From Aurantimonas sp036252795 (GTDB lineage Bacteria > Pseudomonadota > Alphaproteobacteria > Rhizobiales > Rhizobiaceae), in contig DASYHY010000061.1 in assembly GCA_036252795.1 (NCBI GenBank), positions 1-64,000 of the forward strand: a stretch of 64,000 bases of DNA, in the 5' to 3' direction. This document shows positions 1-9,231 of the stretch, piece after piece (within the stretch, counting starts at the first letter, position 1; each line of letters begins with the position of its first letter). The position numbers and the translations under genes are program-made. The notes under the pieces are model-generated. The model had not been told where the DNA came from and searched no databases. It saw nothing but the letters and a program-made list of their open reading frames with translations.

Positions 1-674
1 TGGCGATAGGCGGCGTCGCGCTGGCCCTCCGCCTGCAGGATCTGCGACTGCTTCTCGCCTTCCGCCCTGAGGATCGCCGCGTTGCGCGATCCTTCCGCCT
101 CGAGGATCTCCGCGCGCTTCTCGCGCTCGGCCATCATCTGCCGCGCCATCGAGTCGACGAGGTTCTTCGGCGGATTGATGTCCTTGATCTCGATCCGCGT
201 GATCTTGATGCCCCATCCGCTGGCTGCCTCGTCGACGACCCGCAGGATCTTCTCGGAAATGGCGTCGCGGTTGGACAGGAGGTCGTCGAGATCCATCGAC
301 CCCATCACCGACCGCAAATTGGTCATCACGAGGTTGAGGATGGCGTTCTCCAGACCCGACACCTCGTAGGCGGCCGCCGCCGCGTCGAGAATCTGGTAGA
401 AGGCGACGCCGTCGGCCGCGACGGAGGCGTTGTCGCGGGTGATCACCTCCTGCGTCGGAACATCCAGCACCTGCTCCATCATGTTGAGCTTGCGGCCGAC
501 GCGTTCGATCAGGGGAACGAGGACGTTGAGTCCCGGCGTCAGGGTGCGGGTGTAGCGGCCGAAATTCTCGACGGTGTAGTGGTAGCCCTGCGGGACGATC
601 TTGATCGTCGAGAACAGGACGACGACCGCGACGAACAGGACGACCAGGACGAGGATGCCGGTGGCTGTGAGCAT
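1..674 (-). CDS. SPFH/band-7 membrane protein (QmcA/stomatin-like), C-terminus outside the window
   Basis: This gene runs off the left edge, so only about 224 N-terminal codons are visible. The protein opens with one hydrophobic segment (residues about 3-22) and continues into an SPFH domain with FGRYTRTLTPGLNVLVP, DNASVAADGVAFYQ and GIKITRIEIKDINPP. The last visible part is the charged Ala/Glu-rich helix (AEREKRAEILEAEGSR) that oligomerises in this family. QmcA and stomatin homologues form membrane microdomains and associate with proteases such as FtsH; that role is inferred from family. NfeD partners often sit next to such genes but would lie outside the window. Confidence 0.9.
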   Translation of the reverse strand, partial: MLTATGILVLVVLFVAVVVLFSTIKIVPQGYHYTVENFGRYTRTLTPGLNVLVPLIERVGRKLNMMEQVLDVPTQEVITRDNASVAADGVAFYQILDAAAAAYEVSGLENAILNLVMTNLRSVMGSMDLDDLLSNRDAISEKILRVVDEAASGWGIKITRIEIKDINPPKNLVDSMARQMMAEREKRAEILEAEGSRNAAILRAEGEKQSQILQAEGQRDAAYR

Positions 675-764
675 GGGATCTCCATCCGCGAAACGGCCGC
701 TGCCCTTCAGCGCCACGACGGGAAGACGACTATCGCCGCTCGACCAGACGGTCGCAAGCCGACA

Positions 765-1826
765 TCAGTCGACCCAGCCGCGCAGCTCGCGCCGCACCAT
801 CGCCTCGATGACGTCCATGCCGGGCTCGGAATCGTTGAGGCAGGGAATGTGGGCGAAATGCTCGCCGCCCGCCTCGTGGAAGATCTCGCCCGCCTCGCCG
901 GCGATTTCCTCGAGCGTCTCCAGACAGTCGGAGACGAAGCCCGGGTTGAGCACCGCGATCCGCTTGATACCCTCATGCGCCAGGGCCTCGACAGTCTTGT
1001 CCGTGTAGGGCTGCAGCCATTCCTCCGGGCCGAAGCGCGACTGGAAGCATGTCATCAGCCGGCCCTTCGGCCAGCCGAGCCGCTCTTCCAGCAGGCGCGA
1101 GGTCTTCTGGCAGTGGCAGTGATAGGGGTCGCCCTTGCGGAAGTAGCTCTGCGGAATGCCGTGATAGGAGGCGATCACCCGCTCCGGCTCGAAGTCGAGC
1201 GTGGCGAGATGCGTCTCGATCGAGCGGGCGAGCGCGTCGATATAGATCGGCTCGTCATGATAGGCCGGGACGGTGCGGACGGCCGGCATCCAGCGCTTGC
1301 CCATCATGTGCTCGAAGAACTTGTCGTTGACGGTCGCCGTCGTCGAGGCCGCATATTGCGGGTAGAGCGGATAGACGAGGATCCGGTCGCAGCCTTGCTC
1401 CATCAGGAAGTCGGTCCGCTCGGCGATCGACGGCTTGCCGTAGCGCATCGCCCAGTCGACGACGATCTCGCCGCGCCCTGCGAGTCGCAGCGCCAGCTTC
1501 TCGCCCTGCGCCCGCGTGAAGGTGCGCAGCGGCGACTCGTTCAATTCCTTGTTCCAGATCTCGGCATAGGCGGCGCCGGACTTCTTCGGACGGGTGTTCA
1601 GCACGATGCCGTAGAGGATCGGGTACCACGCGGCGCGGGGCCATTCGATGACCCGCCTGTCGGAGAGGAACTCCTTCAGATAGCGCCGCATCGGCTTGAA
1701 GTCGGTGCCGTCCGGGGTGCCGAGATTGACGAGGAGCACCCCCACCTTCGGCTGCTTCACCGTCGGATGCCCGGCGGGCAGGGGACCGGTCGTCCGCTCG
1801 GCGATCGTCTTGGTCAAAGCGTTCAT
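765..1826 (-). CDS. hemH: ferrochelatase
   Basis: Ferrochelatase inserts Fe2+ into protoporphyrin IX, the last step of protoheme synthesis. The protein begins with the family opening VGVLLVNLGTPDG, carries SYHGIPQSYFRKGDPYHCHC around the active-site histidine, and has the signature FQSRFGPEEWLQPYTD. At about 353 residues it has the usual bacterial length. I chose the ATG at 1826 because GAGGA lies about 7 bases before it; an in-frame ATG at 1853 would add nine residues. It follows the Omp10-like lipoprotein gene in the same direction after a 162-base gap. Confidence 0.95.
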   Translation of the reverse strand: MNALTKTIAERTTGPLPAGHPTVKQPKVGVLLVNLGTPDGTDFKPMRRYLKEFLSDRRVIEWPRAAWYPILYGIVLNTRPKKSGAAYAEIWNKELNESPLRTFTRAQGEKLALRLAGRGEIVVDWAMRYGKPSIAERTDFLMEQGCDRILVYPLYPQYAASTTATVNDKFFEHMMGKRWMPAVRTVPAYHDEPIYIDALARSIETHLATLDFEPERVIASYHGIPQSYFRKGDPYHCHCQKTSRLLEERLGWPKGRLMTCFQSRFGPEEWLQPYTDKTVEALAHEGIKRIAVLNPGFVSDCLETLEEIAGEAGEIFHEAGGEHFAHIPCLNDSEPGMDVIEAMVRRELRGWVD

Positions 1827-1988
1827 CGTCGCATCCTCAGGCAATGTCGGCATCCGGCTTCATGAGATGGCGATCGCGGGCAGCCGCAACCAGCTGCCCT
1901 GATACGCGATCTGGCCCGTGACGCCGATATAGGCGCGTTCGCGCGCGGACGGAACGTCCTCGCCCGTCCTGCCGGTGCGACCTATTGC

Positions 1989-2366
1989 TCAGCCGCGCGT
2001 CAGGCTGAAGCTCGACCCGTCGGCGGCGGTGCAGGTCATCTGGCCGCCGGCATGGTTGCAGTTGGCCGCCAACTGCTGGTTTCGCTGGATCGAGCGATAG
2101 TTGATCTGGATCTGCCCGGGCCCGGTGTTCGTGTAGGCACCTTCGGCGAGCAACCCATTCGTCGCACTCTCGGCCGAGGTGAAGCGGCCGTTCTGGAACC
2201 GCGCGTCGTACGCGACCGGCCCACCCACCGAGCGCCAGTCGCCTTCGACGCCAACGGGCATCTGCTCCTGCGGCGGCAGAGAGGGCGCCAGTGCCGCCTG
2301 GCGTTCGGTCTGGCAGGCGGCGAGCGTGAGCGTCAGGGAGCAGAGCAGGAGGGCGGCGCGGCGCAT
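1989..2366 (-). CDS. omp10: Omp10-like outer membrane lipoprotein
   Basis: This is a 125-residue lipoprotein. The N-terminus MRRAALLLCSLTLTLAACQT is a lipoprotein signal peptide with a lipobox ending in LAAC, so Cys18 should be lipidated. The mature part keeps the Omp10 pattern known from Brucella and relatives: a G-x-E-G-x-W start, LLAEGAYTNTGPGQIQINYRSI in the middle (LAEGxY and IxxRSI blocks) and a closing CTAADGSSFSLTR. Omp10 is an alphaproteobacterial surface antigen related to protease-inhibitor Inh folds; its exact function is not settled. It lies just upstream of hemH on the same strand. Confidence 0.8.
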   Translation of the reverse strand: MRRAALLLCSLTLTLAACQTERQAALAPSLPPQEQMPVGVEGDWRSVGGPVAYDARFQNGRFTSAESATNGLLAEGAYTNTGPGQIQINYRSIQRNQQLAANCNHAGGQMTCTAADGSSFSLTRG

Positions 2367-2521
2367 GATGGGTCCTTCACGACAAGTGCGCTGCCCCTGA
2401 CCAGCGGCCTGCGCGGATATGGCGAAATTTTCGCGGATCGGGCGCGAGACCTGATTCCCGAACTGGAAGCGTCGAAGTTAACCCATTCGTCCTGCACTGT
2501 CATCGCGCGGGACCCGCAGGA

Positions 2522-2965
2522 TCAGACGGTCTCGGCTCGCCGCGGCGCGAGCACCGAATGGATCGAGCCGATGGTCTCGATCGAGCGGATCCGGCCGTCC
2601 GTGGTGAAGGCGAACCAGTACATGGTGGTGCCGGTGATCAGGGTGCCGGTCTTCTCGTCCCGCCGCGTCCAGTCGCAACGGCTCGCCGCCTCGTCGAGCT
2701 CGCAGACGATGCCGCGCGGTTCGTACGAAATATAGTTGGTGCGTTTCATCATTTCCTGGAGAAAGGCCGTGGCCTCTGCCTCGCCCTGCAGGCGGAACTC
2801 GCCCTCCATGCGGCCGAACCAGGGAGCATCGGCCATGGCGGCATTGCTGCGCTGTGAGAAAACCGCACCGGGGGCGAAATGTTGCGCGATGTTCCCGGGG
2901 GTCCCCGACATCACCGCATCCATTACCGCCTCGACTACCTTCCGCCGGGCTTCCGTGTCCGCCAT
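2522..2965 (-). CDS. NTF2-like/SnoaL-fold small protein
   Basis: This 147-residue soluble protein has no signal peptide. Its pattern of an N-terminal helix (VVEAVMDAVMSGTPGNIAQHFAPGAVFSQ) and later strands ending GTTMYWFAFTTDGRIRSIETI is typical of NTF2-like/SnoaL proteins, a cone-shaped fold that binds small molecules. Substrate and reaction cannot be told. I chose the ATG at 2965, preceded by GGAG six bases upstream; the longer frame begins with TTG at 2977. Neighbours, a lipoprotein gene and homospermidine synthase, give no functional clue. Confidence 0.65.
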   Translation of the reverse strand: MADTEARRKVVEAVMDAVMSGTPGNIAQHFAPGAVFSQRSNAAMADAPWFGRMEGEFRLQGEAEATAFLQEMMKRTNYISYEPRGIVCELDEAASRCDWTRRDEKTGTLITGTTMYWFAFTTDGRIRSIETIGSIHSVLAPRRAETV

Positions 2966-3060
2966 CAACAGCTCCAATTCGGCGACTTTTACAAAGCCGC
3001 CGTTGGGTGAAGCGAAAGCTTCACCGGCGGATCGCCACGAACCCGCCGGTAATCAAACGT

Positions 3061-4506
3061 TTACCTGACCAAGATGTTCCTGAACTGCCAGGGATCGCGT
3101 TCGTCGAGATCTTCGGGGAACAGGCCGGGACGATCCTTCAGCGGAGTCCAGTCGGTATAGTAGCCCTTCACCGGACCGAGATAGGGCTGCTGCACTTCCA
3201 GGCAGCGGCGATAGTCCATCTCGTCCGTCTCGACGATGCCCGCCTCGGGGTTCTCCAGCGCCCAGACCATGCCGGCAAGCACCGCCGAGCTCACCTGAAG
3301 TCCGGTGGCGCTCTGGTAGGGCGCCAGCTGGCGCGCCTCTTCCAGCGACAGCTGCGAGCCGTACCAGTAGGCGTTCTTGTCGTGCCCATAGAGAAGCACG
3401 CCCAGCTCGTCGATGCCGTCGAGCAGCTCGTTTTCCTCCAGGACACGATGCTCGGGCTGGATCTTCCCGGCCGCGCCGAACAGCTCGTCCAGCGACAGGA
3501 CGGCATCGTTGCACGGATGATAGGCGTAGTGGCAGGTCGGCCGGTAGGTCACCACGTCGTCGCGATTGCGGTGGGTGAAGTAGTCGGCGATGGAGACCGA
3601 TTCGTTGTGGGTGACGAGGTAGCCGTATTGCGCGCCGGGCGTCGGGCACCACGTCCGCACGCGCGTGTTGGCGCCGGGCTGCTCCAGGAAGATCGCCGAC
3701 TGATGGCCCTTCTTGTGCTTGCGGGCGTTCTTCGGCATCCAGGTTTCGTGGGTCCCCCAGCCGAGTTCGGCGGGCTGCATGCCTTCCGACAGGAAGCCCT
3801 CTACCGACCAGGTGTTCCAGAAGACGTTGAGTGGCTTCGGCATCTTGGCGCGCTGGGTATCGCGCTCCGCGATGTGGATCCCCTTGACGCCGGCGCGCTT
3901 CATCAGCTTCGCCCAGGCTTCGCGGTCCTGCGTCGCGGGCTCGTTGAAGTCGAGGCCGATCTCGCGCGCCACGTCGACGAGCGCCTGCTTGACGAACCAC
4001 GAGACCATGCCGGGATTGGCGCCGCAGCAGGAAACCGCGGTCGTGCCGCCGGGGTTCTTGCGCTTCTCCTTCCGCACGGGCTCGCGCAGCGCGTAATTGG
4101 TGCGATCGGCGTTGGAGAGAGTTTCGTCGAAATAGAAGCCGAGCCACGGCTCGACCACCGTGTCGATGTAGAGCACGCCGAGCTTGCGACAGAGCTTCAT
4201 CAGGTCGAGCGAGCCGGTGTCGACCGACAGGTTGACGCAGAATCCCTGCCCCTCGCCCTCGGTCAGCAGCGGCGTCAGCAGTTCCTCGTAGTTCTTCTTG
4301 GTCACCGCCTCGTTGACGAAGCGGATGCCGCGCTCGTCGAGCAGCGCCCGGCCTGCATCGTCCGGGTCGACCACGGTGAAGCGGGATCTGTCGTACTCGA
4401 AATGCCGCTCGATTAGCGGCAGGGTTCCCTTGCCGATCGAGCCGAAGCCGATCATCACGATGGGACCGGTGATCTTGGCGTGGATCGGGTGCGTGTCGCT
4501 GGTCAT
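3061..4506 (-). CDS. hss: homospermidine synthase
   Basis: Homospermidine synthase makes sym-homospermidine from putrescine in an NAD+-dependent reaction; homospermidine is the main triamine of many rhizobia. The protein starts with a Rossmann motif (PIVMIGFGSIGKGTLPLIERH) and keeps VSCCGANPGMVSWFVKQAL and AYHPCNDAVLSLDELFG, which are typical of bacterial Hss in the saccharopine dehydrogenase superfamily. Length from the ATG at 4506 is 481 residues, close to the usual 477. That ATG follows GAAGGG; a second in-frame ATG lies at 4530. TGTC repeats upstream resemble a PHO box and are discussed as a finding. Confidence 0.93.
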   Translation of the reverse strand: MTSDTHPIHAKITGPIVMIGFGSIGKGTLPLIERHFEYDRSRFTVVDPDDAGRALLDERGIRFVNEAVTKKNYEELLTPLLTEGEGQGFCVNLSVDTGSLDLMKLCRKLGVLYIDTVVEPWLGFYFDETLSNADRTNYALREPVRKEKRKNPGGTTAVSCCGANPGMVSWFVKQALVDVAREIGLDFNEPATQDREAWAKLMKRAGVKGIHIAERDTQRAKMPKPLNVFWNTWSVEGFLSEGMQPAELGWGTHETWMPKNARKHKKGHQSAIFLEQPGANTRVRTWCPTPGAQYGYLVTHNESVSIADYFTHRNRDDVVTYRPTCHYAYHPCNDAVLSLDELFGAAGKIQPEHRVLEENELLDGIDELGVLLYGHDKNAYWYGSQLSLEEARQLAPYQSATGLQVSSAVLAGMVWALENPEAGIVETDEMDYRRCLEVQQPYLGPVKGYYTDWTPLKDRPGLFPEDLDERDPWQFRNILVR

Positions 4507-4568
4507 GGACGGCCCTTCTCGTGGGTGCATTGTGCCGAGGCGTTCGGCGAAGGCGCTAGATCAGTTTC

Positions 4569-4598
4569 ATGACAGGGGCTAGGACAGTTGCGTGACAA
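4569..4598 (-). promoter_or_regulatory. possible PHO-box-like TGTC repeats between hss and the Rsm22-like gene
   Basis: Read on the minus strand, three TGTC units occur: TGTCACGCAAC, TGTCCTAGCCC, then CTGTCATGAAAC. The first two are spaced 11 bases and the third 12. PhoB boxes are built of 11-base units starting TGTCA. The match is weaker than the one before pstS, and only two units keep TGTCA, so this is tentative. Confidence 0.25.
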
Positions 4599-4690
4599 AT
4601 GAAAGGGCGCGGGTGCCCCCGGCGCTACGGCTGGTTACCGCGTTCTGCCCCCTGCTTGCGTCCTCCCTTCACCAGGCTCGCCGAGATCCG

Positions 4691-5665
4691 ATGCAGATTC
4701 CTCCCGCCTTGCGCCTTGCGCTCGATGCCTGCCTGGACGAGCGTCCGCTGGACGGCCTCAGGAGTGAGGGCGCGCGCCTGTCGCAGCGCTACCGTACGGA
4801 GACCCGCGACGGAAAGCGTCATCTCGATGGCGAGGCGGCGGTGCTGGCCTATCTGGCGGCTCGGATGCCGGCGACCTTCGCCGCCGCCAGGGCGAGCCTG
4901 GCAGCCGTGGCGGAGCGGCAGCCGGATTTCGCGCCGCGCACGCTGCTCGATGTCGGGGCAGGGCCCGGAACCGGCCTGTGGGCCGCGCGGGATACGTTCG
5001 GCAGCCTTCGCGGCGCGACGCTCGTCGAGGCAAGCCGGCCGGCCATCGCCGTCGGCAGGACGCTCTGGGAGACGGGACCGGAGGATGCCGGTCTCGGCGT
5101 CGAATGGATCGAGGCGGACCTGCTTGCAGGCCTGGCGGCACGCGAGGCGGCGGACCTCGTTTCGCTCGCTTATGTCCTGGACGAACTGCCGCCGGCCGCC
5201 ATTCCCCGCCTCGTTGCCGATCTCTGGCGCCTGACGTCTGGCGTGCTGGTGATCGTCGAGCCGGGCACGACGGCCGGCTGGCGTCGCATCCTCGCCGCGC
5301 GGGATCAGTTGCTGGCGGCGGGTGGTGTCATCCTCGCGCCGTGCCCGCATGCCGGCGCGTGTCCGCTTGCCGCCCCCGACTGGTGCCACTTCGCCCAGCG
5401 GGTCGAGCGCTCGCGCACCCACCGCCTGACCAAGGGCGGAACGGTTCCGTACGAGGACGAGAAGTACATCTACCTTGCCGTGGCGCGGGCGCCCGCCGAA
5501 CCGCCGGCGGCGCGCGTGCTGGCGCCGCCGCGCAGCGGCAGCGGCAAGGTTCAGCTCAAGCTCTGCACCGCGGATGCGGCACTGGAGCAGCGTCTGGTGA
5601 CCCGGCGCGAGGGCGACGCCTTCCGCAAGGCGCGCCGCCTCGAACGGGGCGACGCCTGGGAGTGA
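4691..5665 (+). CDS. Rsm22-like SAM-dependent methyltransferase
   Basis: The protein has a class I methyltransferase core with motif I LLDVGAGPGTGLWAARDTF (about residues 88-106), then LVSLAYVLDELPP and VLVIVEPGT. A cysteine cluster follows (APCPHAGACPLAAPDWCHF), as in the Rsm22 family of small-ribosomal-subunit methyltransferases, whose mitochondrial members (METTL17) bind an iron-sulfur cluster. A role in small-subunit rRNA modification or assembly is inferred from family. The ORF extends upstream to 4592, but the ATG at 4691 starts where the family similarity begins (MQIPPALRLALDACLDERP). It is divergent from hss. Confidence 0.85.
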   Translation: MQIPPALRLALDACLDERPLDGLRSEGARLSQRYRTETRDGKRHLDGEAAVLAYLAARMPATFAAARASLAAVAERQPDFAPRTLLDVGAGPGTGLWAARDTFGSLRGATLVEASRPAIAVGRTLWETGPEDAGLGVEWIEADLLAGLAAREAADLVSLAYVLDELPPAAIPRLVADLWRLTSGVLVIVEPGTTAGWRRILAARDQLLAAGGVILAPCPHAGACPLAAPDWCHFAQRVERSRTHRLTKGGTVPYEDEKYIYLAVARAPAEPPAARVLAPPRSGSGKVQLKLCTADAALEQRLVTRREGDAFRKARRLERGDAWE

Positions 5666-5710
5666 GCGGGAGGAATATCTGGGGCACGGGGCGATCTCGC
5701 GCCCCGTTCC

Positions 5711-7543
5711 TCACTCTTCCATGGCCTCGAGCTCGTCGATGAAGCCGGAGATCATGGCGAGGCCCCGCGACCAGAAGGCGGGATCCGAGGCATCGAGGCC
5801 GAAGGGCTTCAGGAGCTCCGAATGGTGCTTGGTGCCGCCGGCCTTCAGCATCTCGAAATACTTCTCCTGGAACCCGGACTCGGAGTTCTCGTAGACCGCG
5901 TAGAGCGAGTTCACCAGGCAGTCGCCGAATGCGTAGGCATAGACGTAGAACGGCGAATGGATGAAGTGCGGGACGTAGGTCCAGTAGGTCTCGTAGCCGT
6001 CGCCGAGCCGCAGCGCCGGGCCGAGGCTCCGGACCTGGACGTCCATCCAGATTTCGCCGATCCGTTCGGTGGTCAGTTCGCCCTGGCGGCGCTCCTCGTG
6101 CAGCGCCCGCTCGAACTGGTAGAACGCGATCTGGCGTACCACCGTGTTGATCATGTCTTCGACCTTGGAGGCGAGCAGCGTCTTGCGCTCCGCCTTCGTC
6201 CTGGTCTGGTCTAGCAGCGAGCGGAAGGTCAGCATCTCGCCGAACACCGACGCCGTCTCGGCCAGCGTCAGCGGCGTCGCCGCCATCAGCGCACCCTGCC
6301 GTCCGGCCAGCACCTGGTGGACGCCGTGGCCCAGCTCGTGGGCGAGCGTCATCACGTCGCGCGGCTTACCCATGTAGTTGAGCAGCACGTAGGGGTGGAC
6401 GCTCGGCACGGTCGGGTGCGCGAAGGCACCGGGCGACTTGCCCGGACGGATCGCCGCGTCGATCCAGTCATTGGTGAAGAAGCGCTCGGCGATCGAGGCC
6501 ATCTCGGGCGAGAAGCCGGAATAGGCCGACAGGACCGTCTGGCGCGCCTCGTCCCAGGAGATGTCGCGGCGGCGGGCATCCGGCAGCGGCGCGTTGCGGT
6601 CCCAGAAGTCCAGCACGTCGAGGCCGAGCCACTTCGCCTTCATCGCGTAGTAGCGGTGCGAGATCGACGGGTAGGCGTCGGACACGGCTTTCTCCAGCGC
6701 GTCGACCACCTCGCGTTCGACGCGGTTGGCGAGGTGCCGTGAATCCGCGACATCCTCGAAGCCGCGCCAGCGATCGGAGATCTCCTTGTCCTTCGAGAGC
6801 GTGTTGGTGATCAGCGTGAAGGTGCGCAGATTGTCGCTGAAGACGTTGGCCAGCGCGCTGGCGGCCTTGCGCCGCTTCTCCCGGTCGGGGTCCTGCAGAA
6901 GGTTGAGGGTTGCCTCCAGCGCCAGATCGTCGCCGTCGACGGTGAAGCGCAGCGAGGTGAGCGTCTCGTCGAACAGGCGGTTCCATGCGCCCGCACCGGT
7001 GATCGCCTTCTCGTGGAACAGCTCCTCGACCCGATCCTCGAGCTGGAACGGCTTGTCCTTGCGCAGGTCGACCAGCCAGGGCCGATAATGCCCCACCGCC
7101 GGGTCCCGGGCCATCGCCGCATCGACGACGGCGTCGTCGATGCGGTTGAGTTCCAGCGGGAAGAACAGGAGCCGCGAGGAGATGTCCGTCACGGCGGACT
7201 GGATGTCGCCGTAGAACTTGGCGCGTGCCGGATCGGAGGTGTCGCCCGAATAGATCAGCCCGGCATAGGAGATGATCCGCCCCAGCAGCTCCTCCAGCGC
7301 CTCGAAGGCGACGATCGCGTCGGCCAGGCTCGGCTCGCCGTGCTCGGCCGCGCCCGCCAGGCGCCCCCGCCAGCGCTCCTGGAATTCGCCCGCAAGGCGG
7401 CGCGCCGTGGCGAGGTCGTCCTGAAGCTCCCGGCTCTCCATCGAGGGATAGAGGTCGGCCAGGTTCCATTCGGGCAGCGCGGCGGCGTCGCCGCCTCCGG
7501 GAGCCTCGACGGCGGAATGGTTCGGGCGAAAGGGCAGGTTCAT
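5711..7543 (-). CDS. pepF: oligoendopeptidase F, M3 family zinc metallopeptidase
   Basis: This 610-residue cytoplasmic peptidase belongs to family M3B and cleaves short peptides. The zinc-binding motif is HELGH (in TLAHELGHGVHQVLAGR), and the later glutamate block TLAETASVFGEML supplies the third ligand. The C-terminus keeps FIHSPFYVYAYAFGDCLVNSLY, characteristic of PepF. Length matches the alphaproteobacterial form. The gene is monocistronic and divergent from the sigma-54 response regulator. Confidence 0.95.
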   Translation of the reverse strand: MNLPFRPNHSAVEAPGGGDAAALPEWNLADLYPSMESRELQDDLATARRLAGEFQERWRGRLAGAAEHGEPSLADAIVAFEALEELLGRIISYAGLIYSGDTSDPARAKFYGDIQSAVTDISSRLLFFPLELNRIDDAVVDAAMARDPAVGHYRPWLVDLRKDKPFQLEDRVEELFHEKAITGAGAWNRLFDETLTSLRFTVDGDDLALEATLNLLQDPDREKRRKAASALANVFSDNLRTFTLITNTLSKDKEISDRWRGFEDVADSRHLANRVEREVVDALEKAVSDAYPSISHRYYAMKAKWLGLDVLDFWDRNAPLPDARRRDISWDEARQTVLSAYSGFSPEMASIAERFFTNDWIDAAIRPGKSPGAFAHPTVPSVHPYVLLNYMGKPRDVMTLAHELGHGVHQVLAGRQGALMAATPLTLAETASVFGEMLTFRSLLDQTRTKAERKTLLASKVEDMINTVVRQIAFYQFERALHEERRQGELTTERIGEIWMDVQVRSLGPALRLGDGYETYWTYVPHFIHSPFYVYAYAFGDCLVNSLYAVYENSESGFQEKYFEMLKAGGTKHHSELLKPFGLDASDPAFWSRGLAMISGFIDELEAMEE

Positions 7544-7702
7544 CGCGTCATGCTCGTTCTGGAGGGCAGGCCGTCGCCGGAAGATTTAGGTCGAATTGTC
7601 GGCAAATCGGAACGCGACCGTTGATCACGTCCATTCAGTCGAATTTTAGCCGGCCGTGCCAAATTGGATCATTCTCATCTCGCAGTGAGGTCGGAGGCTT
7701 AC

Positions 7703-9166
7703 GTGTCGCAGCTCGTTCTCATCGTCGATGACGACCCTATACAACGCCGGCTGCTCGACGCCCAAGTCACGCGCATGGGCTTCACGCCGATTTCATGCAC
7801 TGGCGGCCGTTCGGCCCTGCAGGCACTCGAGGCCCGCTCGGGTGAGGCGATCGTGGCCGTCGTCCTCGATCTGATGATGCCCGATACCGGCGGTCTGGAG
7901 GTCCTGACGGAGATGCGCCGGCGCCAGCTGGACATCCCGGTCGTCGTCCAGACCGCGAAAGGGTCCGTCGAGACCGTCGTCGAGGCGATGCGCGCCGGTG
8001 CCTTCGATTTCATCGTGAAGCCGGTGTCTCCGCAGAAGCTGAAGAACGTGCTGCACAACGCAGCGCGGATGCAGGCGGTGCCGCGCCGCCGCGCCGGGGC
8101 GGACCGCGGCCGCGCGCTGCTGGCTGAAGCCGCCGCTTCGCCGGCTTTGCGGCCGGTGCTGCTGGCGGCGGCGAAGGCCGCGCGGTCGGATATCCCGGTG
8201 CTGATCGAGGGCGAGACCGGGTGCGGCAAGGAGTGGCTGGCGAACGCGATCCAGGCGGAGGGCGAACGCGCCGGCCGGCCGTTCGTGACGCTCAATTGCG
8301 GCGCGATCCCGCCGGATCTGGCGGAAAGCGTCCTGTTCGGCCACGAGAAGGGCGCCTTCACGGACGCCGGCAGGCGCCACGAGGGGAAGTTCCTCCAGGC
8401 CGATGGCGGCACGCTCTTTCTCGACGAGGTGGGTGAACTCGCCATGCCGGCGCAGGTCAAGCTGCTGCGCGTGCTGCAGGCGGGCGAGATCGACATGGTG
8501 GGCGGCACGGCCGAGCGGCGCGTCGACGTGCGGATCATCGCCGCCACCAACCGCAGCCTGGCCCGGGCCGTTGCGGCGGGCCGTTTCCGGGAGGACCTTT
8601 ACTACCGGCTGAACGCTTTCGAGATCCAGATGCCGCCGCTGCGCGAGCGCCGCGAAGAGATACCCGCGCTCGCCCGCAGCTTTCTCGCCCGCTACGGGCG
8701 CCGCGAGCGGCGTGCCGCGGGGCGCCGTCTGTCGGCGGGTGCGCTGGCGCTGCTGCAGCGCTACGACTGGCCGGGCAATATCCGCCAACTGGAGAATGCG
8801 GTCTACCGCGCCCTGGTGATCAGCGAGTCGGAGACGCTGGAGGCGGAGGATTTCGCCCATGTCGCGGCACTTCTCGCCGTCGGGTCCCCCGTAACCGCAC
8901 CGCACGAGCCGGACGCCGCCGATGACGACGGCGTTGCCGCGCAGGCGCCGGGCACTGCTGCGGCCGGGCCTGTTCGACCCCATGCTGCCACATTTCCGCT
9001 CTGCGACGACGAGGGGGAGATACGGCGGATCGAGGACATCGAGGCGGACGTGATACGGGTCGCGTTCAGCCAGTACGGCGGCCGGATGAGCGAGATCGCG
9101 CGACGGCTCGGGATCGGCCGATCGACGCTGTACCGCAAGATGCGCGAATACAATATCGGCGCCTGA
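7703..9166 (+). CDS. NtrC-family sigma-54-dependent response regulator
   Basis: Domains in order: a receiver domain (residues about 4-120, phospho-acceptor in VVLDLMMPDTGG), a sigma-54 AAA+ domain (about 150-385; Walker A GETGCGKEW, Walker B GTLFLDEVGEL) and a C-terminal Fis-type helix-turn-helix (MSEIARRLGIGRSTLYRKM). The motif that contacts sigma-54 reads GAFTDA instead of the usual GAFTGA. I chose the GTG at 7703, where GGAGG sits five bases upstream; a TTG at 7664 would add 13 residues. No cognate histidine kinase is adjacent. The DUF882 gene follows downstream after a gap that holds a CtrA-like site. Confidence 0.9.
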   Translation: MSQLVLIVDDDPIQRRLLDAQVTRMGFTPISCTGGRSALQALEARSGEAIVAVVLDLMMPDTGGLEVLTEMRRRQLDIPVVVQTAKGSVETVVEAMRAGAFDFIVKPVSPQKLKNVLHNAARMQAVPRRRAGADRGRALLAEAAASPALRPVLLAAAKAARSDIPVLIEGETGCGKEWLANAIQAEGERAGRPFVTLNCGAIPPDLAESVLFGHEKGAFTDAGRRHEGKFLQADGGTLFLDEVGELAMPAQVKLLRVLQAGEIDMVGGTAERRVDVRIIAATNRSLARAVAAGRFREDLYYRLNAFEIQMPPLRERREEIPALARSFLARYGRRERRAAGRRLSAGALALLQRYDWPGNIRQLENAVYRALVISESETLEAEDFAHVAALLAVGSPVTAPHEPDAADDDGVAAQAPGTAAAGPVRPHAATFPLCDDEGEIRRIEDIEADVIRVAFSQYGGRMSEIARRLGIGRSTLYRKMREYNIGA

Positions 9167-9231
9167 CGTCCCGTTCCCGAATCTAAAGCAGGTCTCCTTT
9201 GCCAGCACTGGCCAAGTCGCGGCAAACAACC

